Below are positions 1-7,466 of a stretch of DNA of 64,000 nt, one piece after another. Made by a program: the position numbers and the translations under genes. The notes beneath the pieces were generated by a model. It saw only the letters and a program-made list of their open reading frames with translations. It ran no database searches and was not told the DNA's origin. Source of the DNA: Peptococcus niger (GTDB taxonomy: Bacteria > Bacillota > Peptococcia > Peptococcales > Peptococcaceae); NCBI RefSeq assembly GCF_900101835.1, contig NZ_FNAF01000003.1, positions 62,001 to 126,000 on the forward strand, in the 5' to 3' direction. How positions within the stretch are numbered: position 1 is the first letter of the stretch; each line of letters opens with the position of its first letter.

Positions 1-179
1 CAGTCGGGATCGCAGTAGCCCAGGGCATTGACGCCGATGCCGGAGCCGAAATCCAGATAGGTCTTGCCGTCGATGTCGGTGGCCAGGCAGCCGCTGCCCT
101 TGACCAGGACGGCGTCATAGGGGGCGTAGGTGGGGAGCATGTGGGCCCGGTAGGCCTTTTTGATGTCTTCTGTTTGCAT
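1..179 (-). CDS. argD: Acetylornithine aminotransferase, N-terminal part (cut by window edge)
   Basis: Only the first 59 or so codons are in the window; the gene runs off the left edge. The translation starts MQTEDIKKAYRAHMLPTY and continues to a YLDFGSGIGVNALGY segment, typical of the N-terminus of PLP-dependent class III aminotransferases of the ArgD/OAT family. An AGGAGG SD lies just upstream of the ATG. It follows argB by 9 bases in a C-J-B-D gene order, which supports acetylornithine aminotransferase (N-acetylglutamate semialdehyde to N-acetylornithine) over other class III transaminases. The catalytic lysine is outside the window. Confidence 0.85.
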   Translation of the reverse strand, partial: MQTEDIKKAYRAHMLPTYAPYDAVLVKGSGCLATDIDGKTYLDFGSGIGVNALGYCDPD

Positions 180-188
180 GGGAACCTC

Positions 189-1067
189 CTAATAAACCAT
201 GGTGCCGATGCCGTCATCGCTTAAAAGTTCTAATAAAATAGCGTGGGGCAGGGTGCCGTCTAAAATATGCGCTTGCTGAACGCCACCGGATAAGGCATCC
301 AGGCAGCAGGTCAGCTTGGGAATCATGCCACCCTTCAAGGTGCCGTCGGCCAAGAGGTCGGGCACTTGCGCCTGGGGCAGGACGCTGATTAAGCTGGACG
401 GGTCATCTTTGTCGGTGAGGACGCCGAGCACGTCGGTCATGAGAATTAACTTTTGTGCGCCGCAACCGGCGGCGATGGCGGCGGCTGCGTGGTCGGCGTT
501 GACGTTGTAGACTTGGCCGTCACGGCCGCCGGCAATGGAGGCGACAACCATGAGGTAGCCCTTGTCCAGGCCATCGTTTAAGAGCCGGCAGTCGACGGAT
601 TCAATATCGCCCACATAGCCCAGGTCCACGTCGCCGTCGTGCTTACAGGCGGTGAGCAGGCGGCCGTCCAGGCCACAGATGCCCAGGGCCCGGCCGCCGG
701 CGGCACCGACGGCGCGGACGAGGGTCTTATTGACGCCGCCGGCGAGGACTTCCTGGGCCACCTGCATGGTGGTGGCATCGGTGACACGGAGGCCGTTTTC
801 CCATTGGGAAGTGTGGCCGATGGCCTCTAAGGCGCGGTTGATGAAGGGGCCGCCGCCATGGACCAGGACCAGCCGCATGCCCATGAGCTGGAGGAGCAAG
901 AGGTCGCTCATGACCGATTGCATCAGGGCCTGGTTGAGCATGGCGCCGCCTCCGTATTTAATGACGATGGTTTTACCGGCGAAGCGCTGAATGTAGGGAA
1001 TGGCCTGGACGAGAATTTCCGCCCGGGTTTGGGGATCAATTAGGGGGCTAGACTTCGTATTCGGCAT
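189..1067 (-). CDS. argB: Acetylglutamate kinase
   Basis: A 292-residue amino acid kinase family protein that phosphorylates N-acetyl-L-glutamate in cytoplasmic arginine synthesis. Visible motifs are the nucleotide-binding KYGGGAM near residue 38, the HGGGP loop with its conserved glycines, and a C-terminal LKGGMIPKL segment typical of ArgB. The reading frame stays open well upstream of this start, but that extension is the antisense-like low-complexity reading of argJ. The ATG at 1067, giving MPNTKSSPLIDPQTRAEIL, matches the family N-terminus. This start overlaps the last 20 bases of argJ, consistent with translational coupling. The third gene of argCJBD. Confidence 0.93.
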   Translation of the reverse strand: MPNTKSSPLIDPQTRAEILVQAIPYIQRFAGKTIVIKYGGGAMLNQALMQSVMSDLLLLQLMGMRLVLVHGGGPFINRALEAIGHTSQWENGLRVTDATTMQVAQEVLAGGVNKTLVRAVGAAGGRALGICGLDGRLLTACKHDGDVDLGYVGDIESVDCRLLNDGLDKGYLMVVASIAGGRDGQVYNVNADHAAAAIAAGCGAQKLILMTDVLGVLTDKDDPSSLISVLPQAQVPDLLADGTLKGGMIPKLTCCLDALSGGVQQAHILDGTLPHAILLELLSDDGIGTMVY

Positions 1068-2271
1068 TGATGGCCACGTACCTTTCTGTGAGATCGCACC
1101 CGTAGGCTTCCGCTTCAGCCTTGCCCTGGCCCAGCTTGATTTCCAGGGTAAGGGGGGGCTGCTTGAAGATGTAGTTGATTTCCCGGCGGCTGATGCCGGT
1201 GGCCCGGCCCTTTTCGCAGACGGTGGCAAAGCCGGCCCCGCTTTTGACGGTGATGTCGATTTTAGCCGGGTCAATGGGGACGCCGGCATAGCCACAGGCG
1301 CAGATGATGCGGCCCCAGTTGGCGTCGCCGCCGTAGATGGCGGTTTTCACCAGGGATGAGCTGATGACGCTTTTGGCAACCTGGCGGGCGTCGGCTGTGC
1401 TAGCGGCGTCTAAGACCTGGCAGATGAGGAGCTGGGAAGCCCCTTCGCCGTCGGCGGCAATGTCCTTGGCCAAGGCGATGCAGAGGGTTTTGAGGGCCTC
1501 GGCAAAGGCCCGGTAGGCTTCGTTTTCAAGGGCGATGGCCGGGGCCTTGGCCAGACCGGAGGCCATGATGGCCACGGTGTCGTTGGTAGAGGTATCGCCG
1601 TCGATGCTGATCATGTTGAAGCTGTCGTCGACGGCAGCGCATAAGGCCTTTTTCAGCAAGGGGGCGGTGATGGTGGCATCGGTGGTGATGAGGGCGTGCA
1701 TGGTGCCCATATTCGGGTGGATCATGCCACTGCCCTTGGCAATGGCGCCAAGGGTGATGGTGGCCCCGTCCGGACCGGTATAGGTGAGGGCCCGGTGCTT
1801 AGGCACTGTATCGGTGGTCATAATGGCCTCGGCGCAGGCGATGCCACCGGAGGCAGACAGGTTTGCCACTAGCGTGGGCAAGGCCTTTTCAATGGGGGCC
1901 AGGGGCAGGGATTCGCCGATGATGCCGGTGGAGGCCGGGAGCACGTCCTGGGGGGCCAGGCCGAGGGCGGCAGCGGTGGCGGCACAAATGCCTTCAGCCA
2001 CGGCTAAACCGTCCGGGGTACAGCAATTGGCATTGCCGCTGTTGTCGATAAAGGCGCGGGCAGACCCGTCGGCGGCGTGGCGGCGGCAGACGGTAACGGT
2101 GTCGGATTCCACGCGGTTTTTGGTAAAGACGGCAGCGGCGGTGGCGGTCTTTTCGCAAAGGATCAGCGCCAAGTCAGGTGCTCCGCTGACCTTGATGCCG
2201 GCGGCCGCAGCGGCGGCGGTAAAGCCTTTCGGGTCGGTCACGCTGCCATGGGGCAGCCATTCGTAAGTCAT
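1048..2271 (-). CDS. argJ: Bifunctional glutamate N-acetyltransferase / amino-acid acetyltransferase
   Basis: A 407-residue ArgJ ornithine acetyltransferase that transfers acetyl from N-acetylornithine to glutamate, making the arginine pathway cyclic. The self-cleavage region is visible as GMIHPNMGTMHAL at about residues 182-194. Family precedent places cleavage before the threonine (here T190), which becomes the N-terminal nucleophile of the beta chain. The usual residue before it is alanine; here it is glycine. Oxyanion-type Thr-Gly residues sit at PASTGIIGE (about 112-120). Whether it also uses acetyl-CoA (bifunctional) cannot be read from the sequence. It lies 11 bases after argC and overlaps argB. 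Confidence 0.93.
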   Translation of the reverse strand: MTYEWLPHGSVTDPKGFTAAAAAAGIKVSGAPDLALILCEKTATAAAVFTKNRVESDTVTVCRRHAADGSARAFIDNSGNANCCTPDGLAVAEGICAATAAALGLAPQDVLPASTGIIGESLPLAPIEKALPTLVANLSASGGIACAEAIMTTDTVPKHRALTYTGPDGATITLGAIAKGSGMIHPNMGTMHALITTDATITAPLLKKALCAAVDDSFNMISIDGDTSTNDTVAIMASGLAKAPAIALENEAYRAFAEALKTLCIALAKDIAADGEGASQLLICQVLDAASTADARQVAKSVISSSLVKTAIYGGDANWGRIICACGYAGVPIDPAKIDITVKSGAGFATVCEKGRATGISRREINYIFKQPPLTLEIKLGQGKAEAEAYGCDLTERYVAINAEYEV

Positions 2272-2282
2272 AAGAGCACCTC

Positions 2283-3317
2283 CTAAAATGCCGGCGGCAC
2301 GTGCAAAAGACCGGTGGTCTCCGGCAAACCGCAGATGATGTTCATATTCTGGATGGCCTGACCGGCAGCGCCCTTGACCATATTGTCAATGGCGGAGACG
2401 GTAATGACCGTATTGGTGTGGGCGTCAAAGTGAATGGACACGTCGCACAGATTCGAATAGCGGACGGAGGCGATGTTGGCCACGGCACCGTCCGGGAGCA
2501 CGCGGACGAAGGGTTTATCGGCGTAAAACTGGCGGTACAAGTCGTGGAGGGCCTGGGCCGTGCGCGAATTGGCGAGGGTCATGTAGCAAGTGGCGAGGAT
2601 GCCCCGGTTGACCGGGATCAGGTGGGGGACGAAGGTCACTTCCGTGATGTGGTTGGCCAGCCGGGTCAAGGTCTGCTCCATTTCAGGTGTGTGCCGGTGG
2701 GCGGCGATTTTATAGGGGTGGCAGCCTTCGTTGATGACGGGGAAATGGGTGGTCTCGGTCAGTTGACGGCCGGCGCCGGTGATCCCGCTCTTACAGTCGC
2801 AGATGATGGGGTAGTCCACCAGCCAGTGGTTGGCCACCAGGGGGGCCACCGCCATGGGCACCGCCGTGGTGTAGCAGCCGGGATTGGCGACGATCCGGGC
2901 GCCGACGATGTCCTCGCGGAAAAATTCCGGCATGCCGTAGACCGCCTCATGCTGCAAATCGGCGTCTTCCCAGGTGTTGCCGTACCATTTTTCGTAAAGG
3001 GCTTCGCTGTCCAGACGAAAATCGGCCCCCAGGTCGATGAATTTTTTCCCTGCTGCCAGGGCTTTTTTGGCAATGCTTTGGGAAAGCCCGGCCGGGAGGG
3101 CCGCAAAAATCACATCGGACTTGTCAATGACCTCATCTTCATCGGTGCAGATGACATCTGTAAACTGGTGATAGGACGGGTAGACCGCAGCGAGCGGCTG
3201 TCCTTCATAGGTAACGGAGCTGGCGGCGGTGATGGTCACATTCGGGTGGTCCAAGAGCAAGCGCGCCAATTCGGCTCCTGCATATCCGGTAACGCCGATA
3301 ATCCCTGCTTTAATCAT
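2283..3317 (-). CDS. argC: N-acetyl-gamma-glutamyl-phosphate reductase
   Basis: A 344-residue NADPH-dependent reductase that converts N-acetylglutamyl phosphate to the semialdehyde. The N-terminal Rossmann motif GVTGYAGAELARLL (residues 8-21) and the active-site motif NPGCYTTA with Cys148 are intact. The length is normal for the long type 1 ArgC. A GGAGG SD precedes the ATG. It is first in the argCJBD operon and is served by the promoter at 3376-3403, with an ARG box just upstream. Confidence 0.95.
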   Translation of the reverse strand: MIKAGIIGVTGYAGAELARLLLDHPNVTITAASSVTYEGQPLAAVYPSYHQFTDVICTDEDEVIDKSDVIFAALPAGLSQSIAKKALAAGKKFIDLGADFRLDSEALYEKWYGNTWEDADLQHEAVYGMPEFFREDIVGARIVANPGCYTTAVPMAVAPLVANHWLVDYPIICDCKSGITGAGRQLTETTHFPVINEGCHPYKIAAHRHTPEMEQTLTRLANHITEVTFVPHLIPVNRGILATCYMTLANSRTAQALHDLYRQFYADKPFVRVLPDGAVANIASVRYSNLCDVSIHFDAHTNTVITVSAIDNMVKGAAGQAIQNMNIICGLPETTGLLHVPPAF

Positions 3318-3375
3318 ATCCGGTCCTCCTTAATTGAACGCGTAGGTGCGTTGGTTTGCCTTTTGTGTTGTCTAT

Positions 3376-3403
3376 ATTATAGGGGGTAGGTGAATAAAGT
3401 CAA
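3376..3403 (-). promoter_or_regulatory. Sigma-A promoter of argCJBD
   Basis: Reading the minus strand, TTGACT (3398-3403) and TATAAT (3376-3381) are separated by 16 bases. This is close to consensus and about 60 bases upstream of argC. The spacer also contains a single half-site (TGAAT, 3391-3395) of the ARG-box type. Confidence 0.7.
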
Positions 3404-3409
3404 GAGATT

Positions 3410-3427
3410 TATGAATAATTATTCAAA
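3410..3427. promoter_or_regulatory. ARG box (ArgR/AhrC operator)
   Basis: The sequence TATGAATAATTATTCAAA matches the ARG-box consensus (W-N-TGAAT-WWWW-ATTCA-N-W) at every defined position. It begins 6 bases upstream of the argC -35 element. ArgR/AhrC is known to repress arginine synthesis when arginine is abundant. The regulator gene is not in this window. Confidence 0.72.
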
Positions 3428-3465
3428 ATTCCCTGCGGTCATTTCACTAGTGACTTTGGCGCATA

Positions 3466-3497
3466 ACAAAAGACCGCCCGGCCAAGGGCTGGGCGGT
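3466..3497 (-). terminator. Possible second intrinsic terminator hairpin
   Basis: ACCGCCC (3473-3479) pairs with GGGCGGT (3491-3497). On the minus strand the stem is followed by CTTTTG. It lies between the terminator at 3572-3605 and the argC promoter, so it may be a back-up stop that insulates argC from upstream minus-strand transcription. Confidence 0.4.
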
Positions 3498-3571
3498 GGG
3501 GTGGTGACCCTATCGGCTGTCTATCAGGCGGTCAAGCTTGCGCATGGCCGAAGGAGCCCGGTGTCCGCAAG

Positions 3572-3605
3572 AAAAAAGGCCTCCAGCAGGTTTGCTGGAG
3601 GCCTT
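3572..3605 (-). terminator. Rho-independent terminator after the FAH-family gene
   Basis: A perfect 13-base stem (AAGGCCTCCAGCA and its complement, loop of a few bases) is followed by TTTTTT on the minus strand. It begins 30 bases past the stop codon of the gene at 3636-4505. Confidence 0.85.
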
Positions 3606-3635
3606 GTCCGGTTTAGGGGGACCGGGGCCGGTTGA

Positions 3636-4505
3636 TCAGACCATGACGTTGCGCAATTCGCCGATGCCTTCAATGCGGGAGATGACCTCATCGCCGGGCT
3701 TGAGAAAGCGGGGCGGGTTGAAGCCGGCGCCGACGCCGGCAGGGGTGCCGGTGAGGATGACATCGCCGGGGTAGAGGGTGGTGCCTTTGGAAAAGTCGGC
3801 AAGGATGGCGGGAATGTCAAAGATCAGGGCGTCGGTGCGGCCGGTTTGGCGCCGTTCGCCGTTGACAAAGCTTTCGATGGTTAGGGCAGGCGGCTGGGCG
3901 AGGTCATCGCAGGTGACGATGACCGGGCCCAGGGCGCAGAAACCGTCCAGGCTTTTCCCATGGAACCATTGCCGGTGGGCGGTTTGCAGGTCACGGGCAG
4001 AGTAGTCGTTGCCGACACTGTAGCCGAAGATATGGGACCAGGCCTCTTGGGGGGCAATGTCCTTGCCCTCTTTGCCAATGATGACGGCCAGTTCCACTTC
4101 GTAGTCGGCCGCGCTTGTAGCGCCGCTAGGAAGGGTCAGGCTGTCTTCAGGGCCGGTGAAGCGGTTGACCATTTTAGAAAAGTAAATGGGGGCCTCGGGC
4201 TTGTCCATGGGCATGTCGATGAGGCTTTTGATTTCATTGACGTGTTCTTTATAATTTTTGCCCAGGCAGATGACATTGCGCAGGGCGCGGGGAAAAGGGG
4301 CTTCCAGGCGGACATCGGCCAGGGATAGGCGGGTGCCGGCGCGGCACCAATCGGCCACCGGGCAGTTGGCGTAGTCCTGTACCAGGGCGAGCAGGTCGCC
4401 AATGCCGCCGGCGGCGGCAGGGGCGGTGATATCGGTGATGACGTCTTCAGCAAGGGTGCCAAAGCCGGCAGTGCCGTCGGGACGGGTGAAAGTGGCCCAT
4501 TTCAT
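3636..4505 (-). CDS. Fumarylacetoacetate hydrolase family protein
   Basis: A 289-residue FAH-superfamily protein. A small variable N-terminal domain is followed by the catalytic fold. Visible hallmarks are CLGKNYKEHVNE around His88, the metal-ligand run DYEVELAVIIG (Glu136, Glu138), GNDYSARDLQ around Asp167, and the C-terminal GDVILTGTPAGVG loop. Members include acylpyruvases, oxaloacetate decarboxylases/tautomerases and isomerases of aromatic breakdown; the substrate cannot be assigned here. AGAAGG precedes the ATG. It lies 62 bases downstream of the CoA-disulfide reductase fusion on the same strand and probably shares its transcript. Confidence 0.85.
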   Translation of the reverse strand: MKWATFTRPDGTAGFGTLAEDVITDITAPAAAGGIGDLLALVQDYANCPVADWCRAGTRLSLADVRLEAPFPRALRNVICLGKNYKEHVNEIKSLIDMPMDKPEAPIYFSKMVNRFTGPEDSLTLPSGATSAADYEVELAVIIGKEGKDIAPQEAWSHIFGYSVGNDYSARDLQTAHRQWFHGKSLDGFCALGPVIVTCDDLAQPPALTIESFVNGERRQTGRTDALIFDIPAILADFSKGTTLYPGDVILTGTPAGVGAGFNPPRFLKPGDEVISRIEGIGELRNVMV

Positions 4506-4567
4506 AAGGAATTCCTTCTTTCTTGTCTAGGATAGGTAGGTAAAACCGGTGGAGGCTGCCGGCGCCA

Positions 4568-6979
4568 TCAGATGAAGAGGGTGGTGTGGCGCTTGTCCCG
4601 CTGCAGGTAGCCGGGCAGGTCAATGCGCCGGGCGCTGTCGATCAGGTCGCCGGAGGAGAGGGCGAAGGCTTCCATGGACAGGCCGCAGGCCAGCAGGTTG
4701 ACGCCGGCGGCCTGGGCATCGCTCAGGGCTTGGGTTAGGGCATCGCGGCCCCGTTCACCGGCGGTGCGGCGCAGGCGGTCGGCCAGTCGATCGGCCTTGT
4801 CCAGGTGAAAGCGGTCCAGGAGGTCGGCGGCTTGTGAGAGCCGGCGGCCCAGTTCGCTGCGGGGGACAAAGGGGGCGGCGTCAGGCGCTTTGGCCAAGGC
4901 GCGGAGGCCCCAGAAGGCGAAAACAGCGTCGACGGGAATGCCGCGAGACCGGGTGTTGGCCGCCAAGGTCAAGGCGGCGGCAATTTTTTGCGGGTCGGCG
5001 GTGTAGAGAATGAGGGAGAGGCCTTTGGGGGCGCCGGTCTCTTGAGCGCCAAGGGTCAGGTGGAAGATGGTTGTGCCGTCGCCGGCTTCTTCTGTCAGCC
5101 TGTCGGCGAGGGGGGTGCAGGCGCGGCGAATTTCATCTGCCTGACCGGCCGGGGCGATGATCCGCCAGCGGCTGCCGGCAGGCGCTTGACTCAGGCGGCG
5201 GGCCACTTCCACGACCGGGCCGGGGCATTGGAGGCCGGTGACGTCGATGTCGCTTTCAGCGGCAGGCGGTTCTGCCGGTGCGGCTGCCGCCGGGGCCGGG
5301 GTGGCCGCCGCCGGTGGGGCCGGCAGGGGCTTGGCCTTCAGCTGGTCTTTGACACTCTTGTAGAGCCGGAAACCGCCGCCCAGGTTGACCACGTCATAGC
5401 CTTTTTGGGTGAGCAGACGGGCCGCATAGTAGCCGCGCAGGCCGACGGCGCAGTGAATGTAAATGGTCCTGTCGGTGGGCAGTTCATCCAGCCGGTCGCG
5501 CAAGTCATCCAGGGGAATGAAGGCGGCTTCAGGCAGGTGGCCGGCCTTGTATTCGGCCGGTGTGCGGACATCTAAGATATAGGCATCCGAGGCGGCCAGG
5601 TCGTCCAGGCAGGTGGCCGGGCGGATGGCAAAGCCGTCGCGGATATTTTGGGCCACGTAACCGGCGAAATTCACCGGGGGCTTGGCAGTGGAATAGGGCG
5701 GAGCGTAGCAGAGCTCCAAGTCGGCCAGGTCATAGACGGATAAGCCGCCGTAAATGGCAGTGGCAAGGGTATCGATGGTTTTATGCACTTCTGAAAAGCC
5801 GACGCACTGGGCGCCGTAAAGGGCGCCGTCAGAGGGCCGGTAGAGGACCTTTAAGAGCAGGGCGTTGGCGTTCGGATAATAGCCGGCGTGGTCGGAGGGG
5901 TAGAGGTGGAGGGCCTGGTAGGGCAGGTCAAGGCGCTGGAGGGTCTTTTCGTTGTTGCCGCAGGAAGCGGCGGTCAGACGGAAGCATTTCAGCACGGAAC
6001 TGCCCAGGGTTCCCTGGTAGCGGACCGGGCGGCCGCAAATGTGGTCGGCTGCCAGCTTGCCCTGGCGGTTGGCCGGACCGGCCAGGGGGACCAGGGTATC
6101 GTAGCCCAAGACGAAGTCCTTCACTTGGATGGCATCGCCGATGGCGTAAATGGCCGGGTCTGAGGTCTGCAGTTGGTCGTTGACCAGGATGGCATCCCGG
6201 GCCCCCAGGGTCAGCCCGGCCGCCTTGGCCAGGTCCGTTTCCGGGCGGACGCCGATGGCTAAGACGGCGAAATCTGTATGCAGGTCGCTGCCGTCGGCCA
6301 AGGTGATGCACTTGCCGTCATCGGCAAAGGCGGTGACCTGGGTGTTCAGGCGCAGGTCAATGCCCTGGCTCACCAGCTCAGTGTGCAGGGGGGCTGCCAC
6401 TTCCGGGTCTAAGGGCGCCAAGACTTGGGCAGCCCCTTCCACCAGGGCCACCTCCAAGCCGCGCTCACGCAGGTTTTCCGCTACTTCCAGACCGATGAAT
6501 CCGCCGCCAATGACCGTGGCGTGCTTGGCATCAGGCAGGTCGGCGATGATGGCGTCCATGTCCGCCAGGGTGCGGAGACGGTGAACCCGCTTCGCACCGT
6601 CAAGCCCTTGAATGGGCGGGGCCACCGGTTCGGCGCCTGGGGACAAGACCAGGACATCATAAGTCTCCGTATAGGTCTTGCCGGTTTGGCCGTCCGTCAC
6701 ATGGACCCTTTTGCCGGCCCGGTCAATGGCGGTAACGGTAGCCTGCAGGCGGACATCCAGGTTAAACCGGCTGTGCAGGGACTCAGGTGTTTGCAAGATC
6801 AGGGCATCGCGCTTGGCAATGCAACCGCTGATGTGGTAGGGCAGGCCGCAGTTGGCAAAGGACACGGCATTCCCGCGTTCCAGCAGGATGATTTCCGCGG
6901 CCTCGTCTAAACGACGCAAGCGTGCGGCGCAAGAGGCTCCGCCGGCGACACCGCCGACGATGATGATTTTTTTGGACAT
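4568..6979 (-). CDS. CoA-disulfide reductase / rhodanese / TusA / DsrE-like fusion
   Basis: An 803-residue multidomain sulfur-trafficking protein. Residues 1-450 form an FAD/NAD(P)H disulfide reductase of the CoADR type (GGVAGG at 9-14; single active Cys44 in SFANCGLPYHISG; second nucleotide motif IGGGFIGLEVAE at about 157; YAIGDA at 278). Residues 460-545 are a rhodanese domain with catalytic Cys510 in HCAVGLRG. An Ala/Pro-rich linker (550-575) leads to a TusA domain (LQCPGP, Cys585) and a DsrE/DsrF-like domain (655-803, Cys765). CoADR-rhodanese fusions handle CoA persulfide or polysulfide; TusA and DsrE pass on persulfide sulfur. The ATG at 6979 was chosen because AAAGGAGG sits 4 bases upstream; an in-frame TTG lies 18 bases further up. 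Confidence 0.88.
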   Translation of the reverse strand: MSKKIIIVGGVAGGASCAARLRRLDEAAEIILLERGNAVSFANCGLPYHISGCIAKRDALILQTPESLHSRFNLDVRLQATVTAIDRAGKRVHVTDGQTGKTYTETYDVLVLSPGAEPVAPPIQGLDGAKRVHRLRTLADMDAIIADLPDAKHATVIGGGFIGLEVAENLRERGLEVALVEGAAQVLAPLDPEVAAPLHTELVSQGIDLRLNTQVTAFADDGKCITLADGSDLHTDFAVLAIGVRPETDLAKAAGLTLGARDAILVNDQLQTSDPAIYAIGDAIQVKDFVLGYDTLVPLAGPANRQGKLAADHICGRPVRYQGTLGSSVLKCFRLTAASCGNNEKTLQRLDLPYQALHLYPSDHAGYYPNANALLLKVLYRPSDGALYGAQCVGFSEVHKTIDTLATAIYGGLSVYDLADLELCYAPPYSTAKPPVNFAGYVAQNIRDGFAIRPATCLDDLAASDAYILDVRTPAEYKAGHLPEAAFIPLDDLRDRLDELPTDRTIYIHCAVGLRGYYAARLLTQKGYDVVNLGGGFRLYKSVKDQLKAKPLPAPPAAATPAPAAAAPAEPPAAESDIDVTGLQCPGPVVEVARRLSQAPAGSRWRIIAPAGQADEIRRACTPLADRLTEEAGDGTTIFHLTLGAQETGAPKGLSLILYTADPQKIAAALTLAANTRSRGIPVDAVFAFWGLRALAKAPDAAPFVPRSELGRRLSQAADLLDRFHLDKADRLADRLRRTAGERGRDALTQALSDAQAAGVNLLACGLSMEAFALSSGDLIDSARRIDLPGYLQRDKRHTTLFI

Positions 6980-7110
6980 GGTTCCTCCTTTGGTCAAGTT
7001 GGACAGACTGGGTGAGGGTTATGTAAATTTATCTGAAAACAGAAAAAAATAAGGCGATGGGTTGCCCAGGCCGGCAGTGGTGCCGACCTGTTAAAAAATC
7101 GTTCAACTGT

Positions 7111-7140
7111 AGTATAGCACAGGAAAGAAAGACCCGACAA
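7111..7140 (-). promoter_or_regulatory. Likely promoter for the CoA-disulfide reductase fusion
   Basis: On the minus strand TTGTCG (7135-7140) and TATACT (7111-7116) are 18 bases apart, about 130 bases upstream of the start codon. No operator was recognised. Confidence 0.45.
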
Positions 7141-7322
7141 GAGCGTTTAAATAGGGCCGGATCACGATATATAAAAAAATCTTATAACAAAACTAACAGA
7201 AAGTAGCGCCTAGTTTCCTGCTATGCGATATACTTAAGATAAGTAACTGCTATGGATAAAGTGTAAAAACAGTAACATTTTTCAGACAAAACCTTGTACT
7301 ATAGAGACAGTGGGGAGAGTTG

Positions 7323-7400
7323 TATAAAAAAGGCGCCCCCAGCTGGTTCTCTACCTTGAAGGAGGTATGTTAAGCAAGTGCTAAAAAGCGCCTTATTTTT
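7323..7400 (+). promoter_or_regulatory. Structured leader of the fix operon (attenuator-like)
   Basis: AAGGCGC (7330-7336) can pair with GCGCCTT (7388-7394), and the A-run before it can pair with the ATTTTT that follows. This gives a terminator-like hairpin with a long loop. Inside the loop an AAGGAGG is followed closely by a six-codon mini-frame (Met-Leu-Ser-Lys-Cys-stop, 7367-7384). No convincing promoter was identified upstream; TACTAT at 7297-7302 is a weak -10 candidate. The rest of 6980-7466 holds only the divergent promoter and AT-rich sequence. Confidence 0.4.
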
Positions 7401-7466
7401 GAGGGGGAAGACCTCTTTGGTCTTAATCGATAATTCTTCCAAACGAGTAAACGAGGTGGTAAACAG

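Noticed and set aside
2301-3389. 362-codon open frame on the plus strand opposite argC
   Set aside because: Shadow of argC; the product is Gly/Val/Asp-rich low-complexity without any recognisable motif.
5560-6183. 207-codon Arg/Gly-rich plus-strand frame
   Set aside because: Composition is what an off-frame reading of GC-rich coding DNA gives; it is opposite the CoADR fusion.
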